Source: DAIMZM01 sp036733985 (GTDB lineage: Bacteria > Bacillota > Dehalobacteriia > UBA4068). From it: DNA of 27,437 nucleotides. The position numbers were made by a program, and so were the translations under genes. The stretch is taken from assembly GCA_036733985.1 (NCBI GenBank), contig DAIMZM010000022.1:1-27437 (forward strand), in the 5' to 3' direction. Under the pieces are notes generated by a model. It did no database searches. It had not been told where the DNA came from and was given only the letters and a program-made list of their open reading frames with translations. Below, piece after piece: positions 1-7,219 of the stretch (position 1 is its first letter; each line of letters begins with the position of its first letter).

Positions 1-22
1 GCTGCAGGACTAAGCCGGAAGC

Positions 23-475
23 TTAGAAAAAGAACAGGGCGATGATGATGCCCAGCAGGGCGCCGGCCAATACCTGCAGGGGCGTATGACCCACCAGCTC
101 TTTCAGGTACACATTGGCCAGGGGGCTGCTCTCATGATACTGCAGGCTGCGGATCAGCTCATTAAGGATTTTCGCCTGCCTGCCCGCTTCCAGCCGCACG
201 CCCCTGGCGTCGTGGAGCACGATGACGGCCAGCACAAAACAGATGGCGAATTCAAAACTGCCCAGGCCGTATTGGACCAGGGTGCCCACGGCCAGATTGC
301 AGACCAAGGCGGCGTGGGAACTGGGCATGCCCCCCGCGCCCACCAGTCTTTCCCAATTCCATTCCCGGTTCATGATCAAGTAGAGCAGGGTTTTCAACAG
401 CTGGGCAATCAGCCAGGCTGTCCCGGCTGAGATCAGAAGCTTGCTTTCACATAATTGCTGCCAGTCAAAATGCAT
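23..475 (-). CDS. Divergent PAP2 family (DUF212/YuiD-like) membrane protein
   Basis: A 150-residue integral membrane protein. The family signatures are visible: GGMPSSHAA near residues 48-56, and DARGVRLEAGRQAKILNE near residues 89-106, with three or four hydrophobic segments, the last at the extreme C-terminus. The family is distantly related to PAP2 phosphatases; its histidine and arginine motifs suggest a phosphatase-like site, but the substrate is not established. The length is typical. The ATG is preceded by AAAGGA about five bases upstream. It is divergent from mgsA, with a spacer of about 190 bases. Family assignment is confident; biochemical function is unknown. Confidence 0.9.
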   Translation of the reverse strand: MHFDWQQLCESKLLISAGTAWLIAQLLKTLLYLIMNREWNWERLVGAGGMPSSHAALVCNLAVGTLVQYGLGSFEFAICFVLAVIVLHDARGVRLEAGRQAKILNELIRSLQYHESSPLANVYLKELVGHTPLQVLAGALLGIIIALFFF

Positions 476-586
476 AGTATCCTTTCAGCCTTCCAGCGGC
501 TTTGGCCATCTTTAACGCCAAATAATTCAATTTTTTCCCGGAAAAACCTGCCTTCGCTGGGAAAAGAGATTTTACAGAGAAATCGC

Positions 587-608
587 GTTTATTTTACGTT
601 TATTTTAC
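587..608. repeat. Two tandem copies of an 11-base AT-rich unit upstream of mgsA
   Basis: The unit GTTTATTTTAC occurs twice without a gap (587-597 and 598-608), followed by G. It covers the -35 zone of the mgsA promoter. An 11-base period places both copies on the same helix face, so it could be a regulator site or simply AT-rich promoter DNA. No regulator is identified. Confidence 0.6.
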
Positions 609-615
609 GCCAAAA

Positions 616-624
616 TGTTATAAT
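616..624 (+). promoter_or_regulatory. Extended -10 promoter of mgsA
   Basis: TGT followed by TATAAT (619-624) is a perfect extended -10 box, 40 bases before the mgsA start. No good -35 lies at 16-18 bases; TTTACG at 593-598 is 20 bases away. Extended -10 promoters tolerate a poor -35. Confidence 0.6.
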
Positions 625-663
625 AAATCAAAGCAAAGGAAAGATACGCCCTAAGGAGGGTAT

Positions 664-1089
664 ATGACGGGAAAAAGCCCTGTGATCGGCGCTCAGAAGC
701 ATATCGCGCTGATCGCCCATGATAATCTGAAAGACGAACTTTGCCAGTGGTGCGCCAGCCATAAAGAGACTTTGGCCGGTCATTTCCTGTTCGGCACCGG
801 CACCACGGCGTCGCGCATCATCAGCCATACCGGTTTGCCTGTGCAGCCCCTGATGAGCGGCCCCTTAGGCGGCGATGTGCAGATCGGCGCCATGATCGTC
901 AATGGGGAAATCGACCTGGTGGTTTTCTTTTCCGATCCCCTGACGGCCCAGCCCCATGATCCGGATGTGAAGGCCCTGCTCCGCATTGCCCAGCTTTATG
1001 ATATCCCCATTGCCAATAACCGGGCCACAGCGGATTTCATCATCTCCTCCGTTTATATGGAGACGGAATATGCCCGGCAAGGCCTCTGA
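664..1089 (+). CDS. mgsA: Methylglyoxal synthase
   Basis: Converts dihydroxyacetone phosphate to methylglyoxal and phosphate, a cytoplasmic bypass of lower glycolysis used when phosphorylated sugars build up. The 141-residue protein has the whole family signature: IALIAHD with His19 and Asp20, FGTGTT near 43-48 (phosphate binding), SGPLGGD with the catalytic Asp71, and QPHDPD with His98 and Asp101. These numbers match the E. coli catalytic residues as I remember them. The ATG follows CTAAGGAGGG by three to four bases. It is monocistronic, with its own promoter and a bidirectional terminator directly downstream. Confidence 0.96.
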   Translation: MTGKSPVIGAQKHIALIAHDNLKDELCQWCASHKETLAGHFLFGTGTTASRIISHTGLPVQPLMSGPLGGDVQIGAMIVNGEIDLVVFFSDPLTAQPHDPDVKALLRIAQLYDIPIANNRATADFIISSVYMETEYARQGL

Positions 1090-1123
1090 TTTCCGCAATA
1101 ACCGCCGGCAGGACTTATGGCAT

Positions 1124-1156
1124 AAAAAATACCGCGTGGGGTACGCGGTATTTTTA
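1124..1156. terminator. Bidirectional rho-independent terminator between mgsA and the glucosaminidase gene
   Basis: A 13-bp stem (1125-1137 with 1143-1155) and a 5-base loop, GC-rich in the middle, with A-run and T-run flanks that give a U-tract in both directions. It serves the convergent genes mgsA and the 1181-2044 gene. Confidence 0.92.
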
Positions 1157-1180
1157 TTGGGACAATTTAAGGCATGGCCC

Positions 1181-2044
1181 TTAGGCCCCGCCGGCGCTGG
1201 CGGCCACCAGTTCCGGATTCCTGGCGGCCAGCAGGGCTTCGTTAAAGGTATCCATATACCGGGTCACGCTGTTGGTCCAGTGGCTGCTGCCACCGCAATA
1301 GGTGCGGCAGATGGCCGGGATGGTGCAGCCTTTATAGAAAGCGCTGTCCGGGTTCAGGTAGCGCTCAGAGAGCACCTGGCCCAGATAATCAATGCAGGCG
1401 CTGTGGCTGTCGAAGCGGAGCCAGCCGCCGCTGCCGCCTAAGCCGGCCAAATTATGGTAATTCACAGCCAGATAGCTGTCCGCCCAGCCGGATTCCAAAC
1501 GGCAGATGGCAATCAGCAGCAGGGCGTTGACGCCATAGGCGGCCTCAGCCGCGGCAAAATCCGCGCCAAAACCGCTGAGCCCCCCTTGCAGCAGGCTTTC
1601 CAGTTCCTCCGCGCTGTAGCCGCTTTTGGTGTGCATGTCCTGCTGGGCATTGAACACATAGCCATAATCCTGGGAAAGATCCAGCTCTCCTGTGGACACA
1701 TACCAGGTGCGTTCCCCGGCCAGCACCATATGGTACAGGCCCCCCGCGGCCCAGGGCTGGATGATATAGCAGAGGCTGCCCGCAGGCAGATCCGCCTGCC
1801 ACATGCAGCTTTCGGCATAGCCGGAGCGCAGGCGCAAAGCCTGGTCCGGGATGATGATTTCCGGCAGCTTGGCCTGGATCTCCTCCGGCAGGGGCGCTAT
1901 GTAGAGCTGGGGCTGAGGCGGGGCAATTGGTTCAGCCGCGGCCAAGGCCGGGCCGGGCCGGGCCGGAAACAGCAGCGCCCAAGCCAAGAGCAGGGCAAAT
2001 ACCAGGGGTTTCCAGAGCCGGCGAATCTGTATCAGCGTATTCAT
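1181..2044 (-). CDS. Secreted glucosaminidase-like (GH73-type) cell-wall protein
   Basis: 287 residues. The N-terminus is a signal peptide (basic residues 8-12, hydrophobic core 13-26, Ala-rich cleavage zone around 33-37). Residues 65-130 resemble a small beta-rich wall-binding region. The C-terminal half has the glucosaminidase fold signature: VNALLLIAICRLESGW with putative catalytic Glu184, then NYHNLAGLGG around 195-204 and FDS...CIDYLGQVLSERYL, typical of LytG/FlgJ-type N-acetylglucosaminidases that cut peptidoglycan glycan strands. Several Cys residues (80, 92, 181, 217 and others) are unusual for this group and may form disulfides. A strong promoter ends at the ATG, with no ribosome binding site. 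The exact enzymatic linkage is inferred. Confidence 0.85.
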   Translation of the reverse strand: MNTLIQIRRLWKPLVFALLLAWALLFPARPGPALAAAEPIAPPQPQLYIAPLPEEIQAKLPEIIIPDQALRLRSGYAESCMWQADLPAGSLCYIIQPWAAGGLYHMVLAGERTWYVSTGELDLSQDYGYVFNAQQDMHTKSGYSAEELESLLQGGLSGFGADFAAAEAAYGVNALLLIAICRLESGWADSYLAVNYHNLAGLGGSGGWLRFDSHSACIDYLGQVLSERYLNPDSAFYKGCTIPAICRTYCGGSSHWTNSVTRYMDTFNEALLAARNPELVAASAGGA

Positions 2045-2051
2045 GGCATTG

Positions 2052-2080
2052 ATTATACCACTTTTGCCAGGGAAAGTAAA
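2052..2080 (-). promoter_or_regulatory. Promoter of the glucosaminidase gene, -35/-10 with extended -10
   Basis: On the minus strand TTTACT (2075-2080), a 17-base spacer, then TGG TATAAT (-10 at 2052-2057). The predicted start of transcription falls at about 2044-2045, the first base of the ATG. Confidence 0.75.
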
Positions 2081-2128
2081 CGCCGCCCAGGCTGGGCAAA
2101 AGGCCTTATCCCAGCCGGACGGGCCAGG

Positions 2129-2455
2129 CTAAAAGACAAATCGCAGCAGCAGCATATAGGCGGCCGTACCCAGGCCGATGCTGAGCAGGGCATTCCTGCG
2201 CCAAAGATGCAGAGCCGCCACGATGGCCACCCCCACCAGCTCCGGCAGGGGGCCCCGCCAGCCCCCCTGGAAGCTGCCTTTCAGGCAATAGATCAGCAGC
2301 ACCCCCATGATGGCCGGAGTCAGCACCTGTCCCAAATAGCTGAGGAAAGCGGGCATCTTCCGCTGCCCGCCGAAGAGCAGGGAAGGCAAGGCCCGCATGG
2401 CATAAGTACAGACACCGGCAATAAGGATGGCTGCCGCGGCCTGGGCCGGGCTCAT
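2129..2455 (-). CDS. azlD: AzlD family branched-chain amino acid transport subunit
   Basis: 108 residues and four hydrophobic segments, the small partner of AzlC in the two-part exporter of branched-chain and related amino acids. TYAMRALPSLLFGG near residues 17-30 is the typical AzlD N-terminal motif (T-Y-..R..P). The ATG at 2455 overlaps the azlC stop codon as ATGA, so translation is coupled. The reading frame stays open upstream to 2629, but that part lies over azlC and is a shadow. It ends in LLLRFVF. The substrate cannot be read from the sequence. Confidence 0.92.
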   Translation of the reverse strand: MSPAQAAAAILIAGVCTYAMRALPSLLFGGQRKMPAFLSYLGQVLTPAIMGVLLIYCLKGSFQGGWRGPLPELVGVAIVAALHLWRRNALLSIGLGTAAYMLLLRFVF

Positions 2456-3174
2456 GCTTGGCCCTCCCCGGCAGCCTGCCTGTCCAGGGCCTTCCGGCCC
2501 AGGGAAAGGCTGCCCGCCACCGCCGCCAGGGTAGGCAGGAGGAAATGGGCCGGCCCCAGCAGCAAGAGAAAGACCAGGCCCAGGCCCAGGCCGATCAGGA
2601 CGGGCAAGCGGCTTTCCGCCCGCTGCCATTGATCCAGCACAATGGTGGTGAACAGGGCTGTCATGCAGAATTCCACCCCCGCCAGCTCAAGGGGCAGGGC
2701 CTGGCCGATTAGCCCGCCCAGCAGGGAGCCGATTATCCAATAGAGGGCATTGCCGAAAATAACCAGGCACATCACCTGATCCCGGTCCACGTCTTCCGGC
2801 GGCGTCATGGTGGCCAGCAGGGCGAAGCTTTCATCCGTCAAACCATGGATCAGCAGAGGCCGCAGCCGGGGCAGCTTTTTGAAGCTATCCACTGTAGCCA
2901 AGCCGTAAAAGAGCATCCGGCTGCCGAGAAAAAGGGCGGTCAGGCCCACGGTGAGCAGGGACGCCCCGGCCACCAGCATCGGCGCCAGCACAAACTGGAA
3001 GGCCCCGCTGATAATCACGGCGCTGGAAAAAAGGGCCCAGGGCCAGCCATAGCCGGCCTGCTGCAGCACAAGGCCATAGGCAATGCCCACAAAAACATAG
3101 CTGAACAGGGTGGGCAGGGTGAGCAGCAGGGCATAACGCCAGGTGCGGCGGCTGATTTTTTTAGTTGGGGACAT
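2452..3174 (-). CDS. azlC: AzlC family branched-chain amino acid permease
   Basis: 240 residues from the ATG at 3174, which has AAAGGA seven bases upstream. A longer reading from 3216 adds 14 residues without a ribosome binding site and is rejected. AzlC landmarks: PTLFSYVFVGIAYGLVL, GAFQFVLAPML, the FLGSRMLFYGL segment, and HGLTDESFALL. Together with AzlD it forms an inner-membrane exporter of branched-chain amino acids or analogues. It lies 46 bases behind the L-serine dehydratase gene on the same strand, so all three genes are probably one transcript. Linkage to serine deamination suggests export of a serine-pathway amino acid, but this is inference. Confidence 0.93.
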   Translation of the reverse strand: MSPTKKISRRTWRYALLLTLPTLFSYVFVGIAYGLVLQQAGYGWPWALFSSAVIISGAFQFVLAPMLVAGASLLTVGLTALFLGSRMLFYGLATVDSFKKLPRLRPLLIHGLTDESFALLATMTPPEDVDRDQVMCLVIFGNALYWIIGSLLGGLIGQALPLELAGVEFCMTALFTTIVLDQWQRAESRLPVLIGLGLGLVFLLLLGPAHFLLPTLAAVAGSLSLGRKALDRQAAGEGQA

Positions 3175-3220
3175 GGCCTGATCCTTTCCTAATTTTAGGC
3201 AAATATTTAAGGCCAAGGTT

Positions 3221-4774
3221 TTAGGCTAAATCCTGTTCCAGCCCGGCCAGGTAAGCGTCGATGGCCAGGCCGGCCGGGGTCACGGAAAGGCCCCCCAGGC
3301 CGGTGCAGCGCAGTTCCCGGGGGAGGGCTTTGCCCACCTGATCCAGGGCTGTCACGGTTTCATCCAAGGGAATGACCTCCGCAAAGCCGGCGGCGGCCAT
3401 ATTGGCGCTGGCAATGGCATTGAAAGCGCCCATCATATTCTTGCCCAGGCAGGGTACCTCCACCTTCCGCCCCACCGGGTCGCAGACCATACCGGCCACA
3501 TTCTGCAGGGCCAGGGAAGCGGCGGCTAAGCCCTGCTCCGCGCTAAGACCCATGATCTCGGCGCAGGCCGCGGCGGCCATGCCGGAACCGGCCCCGCATT
3601 CCGCCTGGCAGCCGCAAACCTCCGCGGCAAAAGTGCTGAGCCGGGCGATCACCACCCCCACCAGCCCGGCGGCCAGCAAAGCCCCGGCCAGGGCCGTCTC
3701 ATCCAGCTTTAGCAGTTCCCCCAGGGCGAAAACGGTTCCCGGCAGGCAGGCGCAGGCCCCGGCAGTGGGCGCGGCCACGATTACTCCCAGGGAAGTCTTA
3801 ATATCCATGAAGCGGGTCACATAATGGATGACGCTCTGAGAAAAATCTCCGCCCAGCAGGGCTTGGCCCTGAATCAGCCGGGCCTGGTTGGGCAGGATCC
3901 GGGGGGCCGGGCCCGCTGTGGCCGGGGCGTTCAGGGAGGCCCGGAGCAGGGCCACGATCTCCAGCATTTTGGCCAGCACCGCTTCTTCCCGAAGGCCGCT
4001 GCGGGCGGATTCATAGATCAGGGCCAGCCGGCTCAGGCTCAAATCCTGGCTCTGGGCATAGGCTTTGATCTCCGCCGCCAGCACAAAGGGGACCTGGGGC
4101 CGCAGTTGGGCGCCGATGGGCAGCACCGGTTCAGCCAGGCGGAAGCCTGCTGCTCCGGCCCATTCCCCCCAATCCGGCTTGGTTTCCGTAAACACCCGGA
4201 TCAGGACTTGTCCCCCTTGCGCCACCGCTTCCAGGCCATAGGGGATATTCAGCCGCGCCGCCACCCGCTGTTGCCAGGCCAAGCTTCCTTCCTCAGGGCA
4301 GATCAGCAGGGATTCGTAAAAGCCGCCGTCGATCATTATTGGGAAGCCCTGGTATTCAATGATCTGGAACATGCCCCCGCCAACGGAAAGGGCCACCAGG
4401 CTGAAGTCCTGGCCTTGCTGATCCCGGCAGTCCAGGTAATAGGTATTGGGATGCCCGGGCCCATGAGGCTCCACGCTGAAGCCATAGTCCAGGCCCGCTT
4501 CCCGGGCCAGGCGGAAAGCGTCCAGCAGGGCGGCGTCATAGGCGCTATAGCCCAGCAGCCCGGCCAGCAGGGCCCGGTCCGACATCTGGGTATGATAGGT
4601 AGCGGCGAGGGACCCCGCCGGGTCGGCGGACATGCGGAAGCGGCGCAGGGTTTTGCCCCCGGCCAGGCTGCGGATGAAAGCGCCGATCCGCTGAGAGGCG
4701 GCTGTATGGGAGCTGGAGGGGCCGATCATCACCGGGCCGATCACATCATTGAAAATGCTGGGATATTGCTGCAT
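3221..4774 (-). CDS. L-serine ammonia-lyase, iron-sulfur type, beta and alpha regions fused
   Basis: Deaminates L-serine to pyruvate and ammonia using a [4Fe-4S] cluster. 517 residues from the ATG at 4774, which has AGGAGG six bases upstream; an ATG at 4792 precedes that box and is rejected. The N-terminal part (about 1-190) is the beta region, with VIGPVMIGPSSSHTA near its start. The C-terminal part (from about 290) is the catalytic alpha region. It has cysteines in APTAGACACLPG, VCGCQAECGAGSG and VCDPV...VPCLGKN, which fit cluster ligands of the family. Bacillus and many Clostridia carry the two regions as separate genes (sdaAB, sdaAA); here one chain holds both, as in E. coli SdaA, although the N-terminal motif looks like the Bacillus beta chain. 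It is followed by azlC-azlD. Confidence 0.93.
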   Translation of the reverse strand: MQQYPSIFNDVIGPVMIGPSSSHTAASQRIGAFIRSLAGGKTLRRFRMSADPAGSLAATYHTQMSDRALLAGLLGYSAYDAALLDAFRLAREAGLDYGFSVEPHGPGHPNTYYLDCRDQQGQDFSLVALSVGGGMFQIIEYQGFPIMIDGGFYESLLICPEEGSLAWQQRVAARLNIPYGLEAVAQGGQVLIRVFTETKPDWGEWAGAAGFRLAEPVLPIGAQLRPQVPFVLAAEIKAYAQSQDLSLSRLALIYESARSGLREEAVLAKMLEIVALLRASLNAPATAGPAPRILPNQARLIQGQALLGGDFSQSVIHYVTRFMDIKTSLGVIVAAPTAGACACLPGTVFALGELLKLDETALAGALLAAGLVGVVIARLSTFAAEVCGCQAECGAGSGMAAAACAEIMGLSAEQGLAAASLALQNVAGMVCDPVGRKVEVPCLGKNMMGAFNAIASANMAAAGFAEVIPLDETVTALDQVGKALPRELRCTGLGGLSVTPAGLAIDAYLAGLEQDLA

Positions 4775-4834
4775 ATTATCCTCCTGCTGCATTAGGTTTG
4801 CGTTGCTGTGCCAATGGCATGAACCGTCAAATTT

Positions 4835-4858
4835 CGGCTTGTAGCGCTATTATACCAT
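4835..4858 (-). promoter_or_regulatory. Proximal promoter-like unit of the serine dehydratase operon (copy A)
   Basis: On the minus strand TGG TATAAT (-10 at 4849-4854) is a perfect extended -10 box; no clear -35. The unit matches copy B at 4937-4960 in 21 of 24 bases. Predicted start near 4842, leaving a leader of about 68 bases. Confidence 0.6.
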
Positions 4859-4875
4859 GGCCGCAAGCGGCCATG
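4856..4875. repeat. Perfect palindrome CATGGCCGC-AA-GCGGCCATG
   Basis: Two 9-bp arms around AA, directly upstream of and touching the extended -10 box of copy A. It is well placed for an operator on the serine dehydratase promoter. Confidence 0.6.
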
Positions 4876-4936
4876 CCTCCGTTGCTTCGCAACAGTCGGG
4901 TATAAAATAGGCGCTCAAGTCCGAAATCAGAGATTC

Positions 4937-4960
4937 CGGCTTGTGCAGCTATTATACCAT
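4937..4960 (-). promoter_or_regulatory. Distal promoter-like unit (copy B)
   Basis: On the minus strand TGG TATAAT (-10 at 4951-4956). It repeats copy A including the stretch just downstream of the -10 (ACAAGCCG), so a promoter plus its initial transcribed region seems to have been duplicated. Confidence 0.5.
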
Positions 4961-5021
4961 AGTTATGGCCCTGAAAGCACGGCCCGGGTGAAATTATCAG
5001 ATCCACCCCGCTATCAGCCCA

Positions 5022-5062
5022 AATCCCGAATGAGGCTGTTGACAGCAGCCGGATTCGGGATT
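5022..5062. promoter_or_regulatory. 41-base inverted repeat around the MFS -35 box (candidate operator)
   Basis: Outer arms AATCCCGAAT (5022-5031) and ATTCGGGATT (5053-5062) are a perfect 10-bp match; inner arms GGCTG (5034-5038) and CAGCC (5046-5050) also match. The -35 hexamer TTGACA (5039-5044) is in the centre. This is the layout of a repressor operator. Confidence 0.7.
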
Positions 5063-5067
5063 ATGAT
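5039..5067 (+). promoter_or_regulatory. Promoter of the MFS transporter gene
   Basis: Perfect -35 TTGACA (5039-5044), 17-base spacer, -10 TATGAT (5062-5067). A second TATAAT overlaps at 5067-5072. Predicted start near 5074. Confidence 0.8.
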
Positions 5068-5093
5068 ATAATGATGGTGATCGATACCAAGTG

Positions 5094-6593
5094 ATGAGCT
5101 TGGAGAATTTTTGGGGAACAGGCAGGTTCAGCATGTTGCATAAAGCAGAGGATTACGGGCGGAGCAGGTGGGTGGTTTTGGCCATCACCGTGGTGATGGC
5201 TTTCATGGCCTCTTTGGACAGCAGCATTGTCAATGTGGCGCTGCCCCATATGGCGGAGGAGCTGGGGGTGGCAACCGGCGAGATCGCCTGGGTGGTCAGT
5301 TCTTATCTGATCGTCATCACAGTCTGTATTTTAGCCTTCGGCAGACTGGGGGATTTAAAAGGCCAAAGCCGGATTTTCCGCTACGGTTTGCTGATCTTCA
5401 CCCTGGGCTCCCTGCTCTGCGGCCTCACCCATACCCTGCCGCTGCTGATCGGGGCCCGGGTGGTCCAGGCGGTGGGCGCGGCGGCGGGCATGGCCAACAG
5501 CCAGGGCATCATCACCCGCACCTTTCCCCCGGAAGAACGGGGCCGGGCCCTGGGCATCAACGCCACTGCCGTGGCCCTGGGATCCCTGACCGGCCCGGCC
5601 CTGGGCGGCCTGTTGATCTCCGTGGCCGGCTGGGAGTACTTGTTCTGGCTCAATGTACCGGTGGGCCTGGCCGCGTATTTTGCCAATCTGAAATTTCCCG
5701 GCCAGCCCCATGGGCCCAGCCTGGAAAAGCTGGATCTGCGGGGCGCGGGCCTGTTTATGCTGTTCATCGCGCCGCTGTTCATCGCCTTGGAATACGGCCA
5801 GTTCATCGGCTATGGCCGGAGCCTGATTTTAGCCATGTTCGGCCTTTCCCTGGTGGCCGGGACTGCTTTTTTCCTCATGGAATATAAGACGCCCGCGCCC
5901 ATGCTGGATCTGCGTATTTTTAAAAACAAGTGGTATTCCATCAGCATTTTCTGCGCTTTTGCCTCTTATGTGACCATTTCCTGTTCCAATATTGTGCTGC
6001 CTTTTTATCTGCAGAATGTGCTGGGCCTGCCGCCGGAGCGGGCCGGTCTCTATATGACCATTTATCCCCTGGTGCTGGCCTTGGTAGCGCCGGTCAGCGG
6101 TTATCTTTCCGATAAATTCGGTTCCGAGGTCCTGACCTTGATCGGCCTGTCCCTGGCCAGCGGCGGTTTATTCCTCATGGGTACCTTAGGCGAGCAGCCC
6201 CAATACCTGATCATGGGCATATATATCGGCCTGATGTCCCTGGGCAACGGGCTGTTTCAATCCCCCAACACCTCTTTGCTCATGTCCCTGGTGCCCCGGG
6301 ACAAGCTGGGTATCGGCGGCAGCGTGAACGCCCTGGTGCGCAATATGGGCTTCACTCTGGGCATTGCCCTTTCCACAGCTATCCTTTACGGCGGGATCAG
6401 CGCCAAGCTGGGCTACCGGGTCTCCGATTATGTGCCTGGCCGGAACGACGCCTTTGTCTTTGGCATGCGCCTCACCTATATCACCGCGGCTGCCATCGGC
6501 CTGGCCGGGGTTTTGGTCACCGCTTTCCGGCTGTACCAGCGGCGGCGGGAGAAATCAGCGGCCGGAGCAGGATTTTCCGCCCATAAAAGCTAA
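5094..6593 (+). CDS. DHA2-family MFS drug efflux transporter (14-TMS type)
   Basis: About 499 residues, with fourteen hydrophobic helices, a member of the EmrB/QacA-like drug:H+ antiporter group. Landmarks: MASLDSSIVNVALP in helix 1, the loop 2-3 motif FGRLGDLKGQ, and the helix 5 antiporter motif GSLTGPALGGLLI, followed by GWEYLFWLNVPVG. The start is uncertain. GTG 5091 and ATG 5094 lack a ribosome binding site; ATG 5133, with weak AGG six bases upstream, would leave 12 residues before helix 1 and is a good alternative. The gene stands alone with a strong promoter inside a large palindrome and no adjacent regulator, so it probably responds to a repressor encoded elsewhere. The substrate is unknown. 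Confidence 0.93.
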   Translation: MSLENFWGTGRFSMLHKAEDYGRSRWVVLAITVVMAFMASLDSSIVNVALPHMAEELGVATGEIAWVVSSYLIVITVCILAFGRLGDLKGQSRIFRYGLLIFTLGSLLCGLTHTLPLLIGARVVQAVGAAAGMANSQGIITRTFPPEERGRALGINATAVALGSLTGPALGGLLISVAGWEYLFWLNVPVGLAAYFANLKFPGQPHGPSLEKLDLRGAGLFMLFIAPLFIALEYGQFIGYGRSLILAMFGLSLVAGTAFFLMEYKTPAPMLDLRIFKNKWYSISIFCAFASYVTISCSNIVLPFYLQNVLGLPPERAGLYMTIYPLVLALVAPVSGYLSDKFGSEVLTLIGLSLASGGLFLMGTLGEQPQYLIMGIYIGLMSLGNGLFQSPNTSLLMSLVPRDKLGIGGSVNALVRNMGFTLGIALSTAILYGGISAKLGYRVSDYVPGRNDAFVFGMRLTYITAAAIGLAGVLVTAFRLYQRRREKSAAGAGFSAHKS

Positions 6594-6684
6594 TTATTGC
6601 GGCAATAAAGCTAATCGCCGTCAGCCAGACTAAAACGATACCTGCTCAGGCAGGCCTGGGCAGGGAGCCGGAAGGAGCAGCCAG

Positions 6685-7161
6685 ATGAAATATGTATATT
6701 ATTATGACACGGCCTTAGGCCGCCTGGGCATTGCCGAAGAGGACGGGGCCCTGACCGATCTGTTCTTTGCCTGGGAAAAGAACCAGCCCCAGGCTACTGA
6801 GGAAAAGGAAACAACCCTGCTCCGGGAGGCGGCCCGGCAAATAGCGGAATACCTGGCCGGGGAGCGGCGGGAATTTGATTTGCCCCTGAAGCCCCAGGGC
6901 ACGGATTTTCAGCAGCGGGACTGGCAGGCCCTGCTGACCATCCCTTACGGCGAGACCCGCAGCTATGGGCAAATCGCCGCCCAGCTGGGGAATGCCAAGG
7001 CCTGCCGGGCTGTGGGCCTGGCCAATAACCGGAACCCCATCGCCATCATCATCCCCTGCCACCGGGTGGTGGGCGCCGACGGCAAGCTGGTGGGTTATGG
7101 CGGCGGCCTGGAGATTAAGGAAAAGCTGCTGAAACTGGAAGCGGCTATCGCCCGGGTCTGA
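6685..7161 (+). CDS. ogt: Methylated-DNA--[protein]-cysteine S-methyltransferase
   Basis: Repairs O6-methylguanine in DNA by moving the alkyl group onto its own cysteine; each molecule acts once. 158 residues, a typical single-domain Ogt/MGMT without an Ada regulatory domain. The active-site motif PCHRV gives Cys125. Upstream are the DNA-binding helix (IPYGETRSYGQIAAQLGNAKACRAVGLAN, positions 86-114) and the asparagine-containing NRNP. The ATG has AAGGAG seven bases upstream. A terminator follows directly. It could be read from the MFS promoter, 91 bases behind that gene. Confidence 0.96.
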   Translation: MKYVYYYDTALGRLGIAEEDGALTDLFFAWEKNQPQATEEKETTLLREAARQIAEYLAGERREFDLPLKPQGTDFQQRDWQALLTIPYGETRSYGQIAAQLGNAKACRAVGLANNRNPIAIIIPCHRVVGADGKLVGYGGGLEIKEKLLKLEAAIARV

Positions 7162-7176
7162 ATTTGCCAACAAGAT

Positions 7177-7204
7177 AAAAAGGGCCGCAAAAGCGGCCCT
7201 TTTT
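7177..7204. terminator. Bidirectional terminator between ogt and the hydrolase gene
   Basis: A 12-bp stem (7177-7188 with 7193-7204), loop AAAA, GC-rich core and A5/T5 ends that give U-tracts both ways. It separates convergent genes. Confidence 0.93.
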
Positions 7205-7219
7205 CTTCGCGTAAAGAAG

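Larger units (their letters stand above)
4793..5090. other. Intergenic control region between serine dehydratase (minus) and MFS (plus)
   Basis: Gene-free spacer of about 300 bases. It holds two near-identical promoter-like units facing the serine dehydratase gene, a 9-bp-arm palindrome (4856-4875), a small hairpin GTTGC-TTC-GCAAC (4881-4893), an 8-bp-arm inverted repeat with one mismatch (4921-4939), and the palindrome-embedded MFS promoter (5022-5067). No ORF with a ribosome binding site is seen. Confidence 0.7.

Noticed and set aside
2090..2116. Terminator after azlD (GGCTGGG/CCCAGCC)
   Set aside because: 7-bp stem with a 13-base loop and no U-tract; too weak to claim.
2456..2629. N-terminal extension of AzlD
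   Set aside because: Overlaps azlC heavily and translates to Gly/Pro-rich sequence; the ATGA overlap start at 2455 is clear.
1454..2632. Plus-strand ORF of 392 codons across the glucosaminidase and azlD genes
   Set aside because: Runs over two real minus-strand genes and their promoter; composition is unlike a real protein.
3824..4795. Plus-strand ORF opposite serine dehydratase
   Set aside because: Antisense shadow, Gln/Gly-rich, no start signals.
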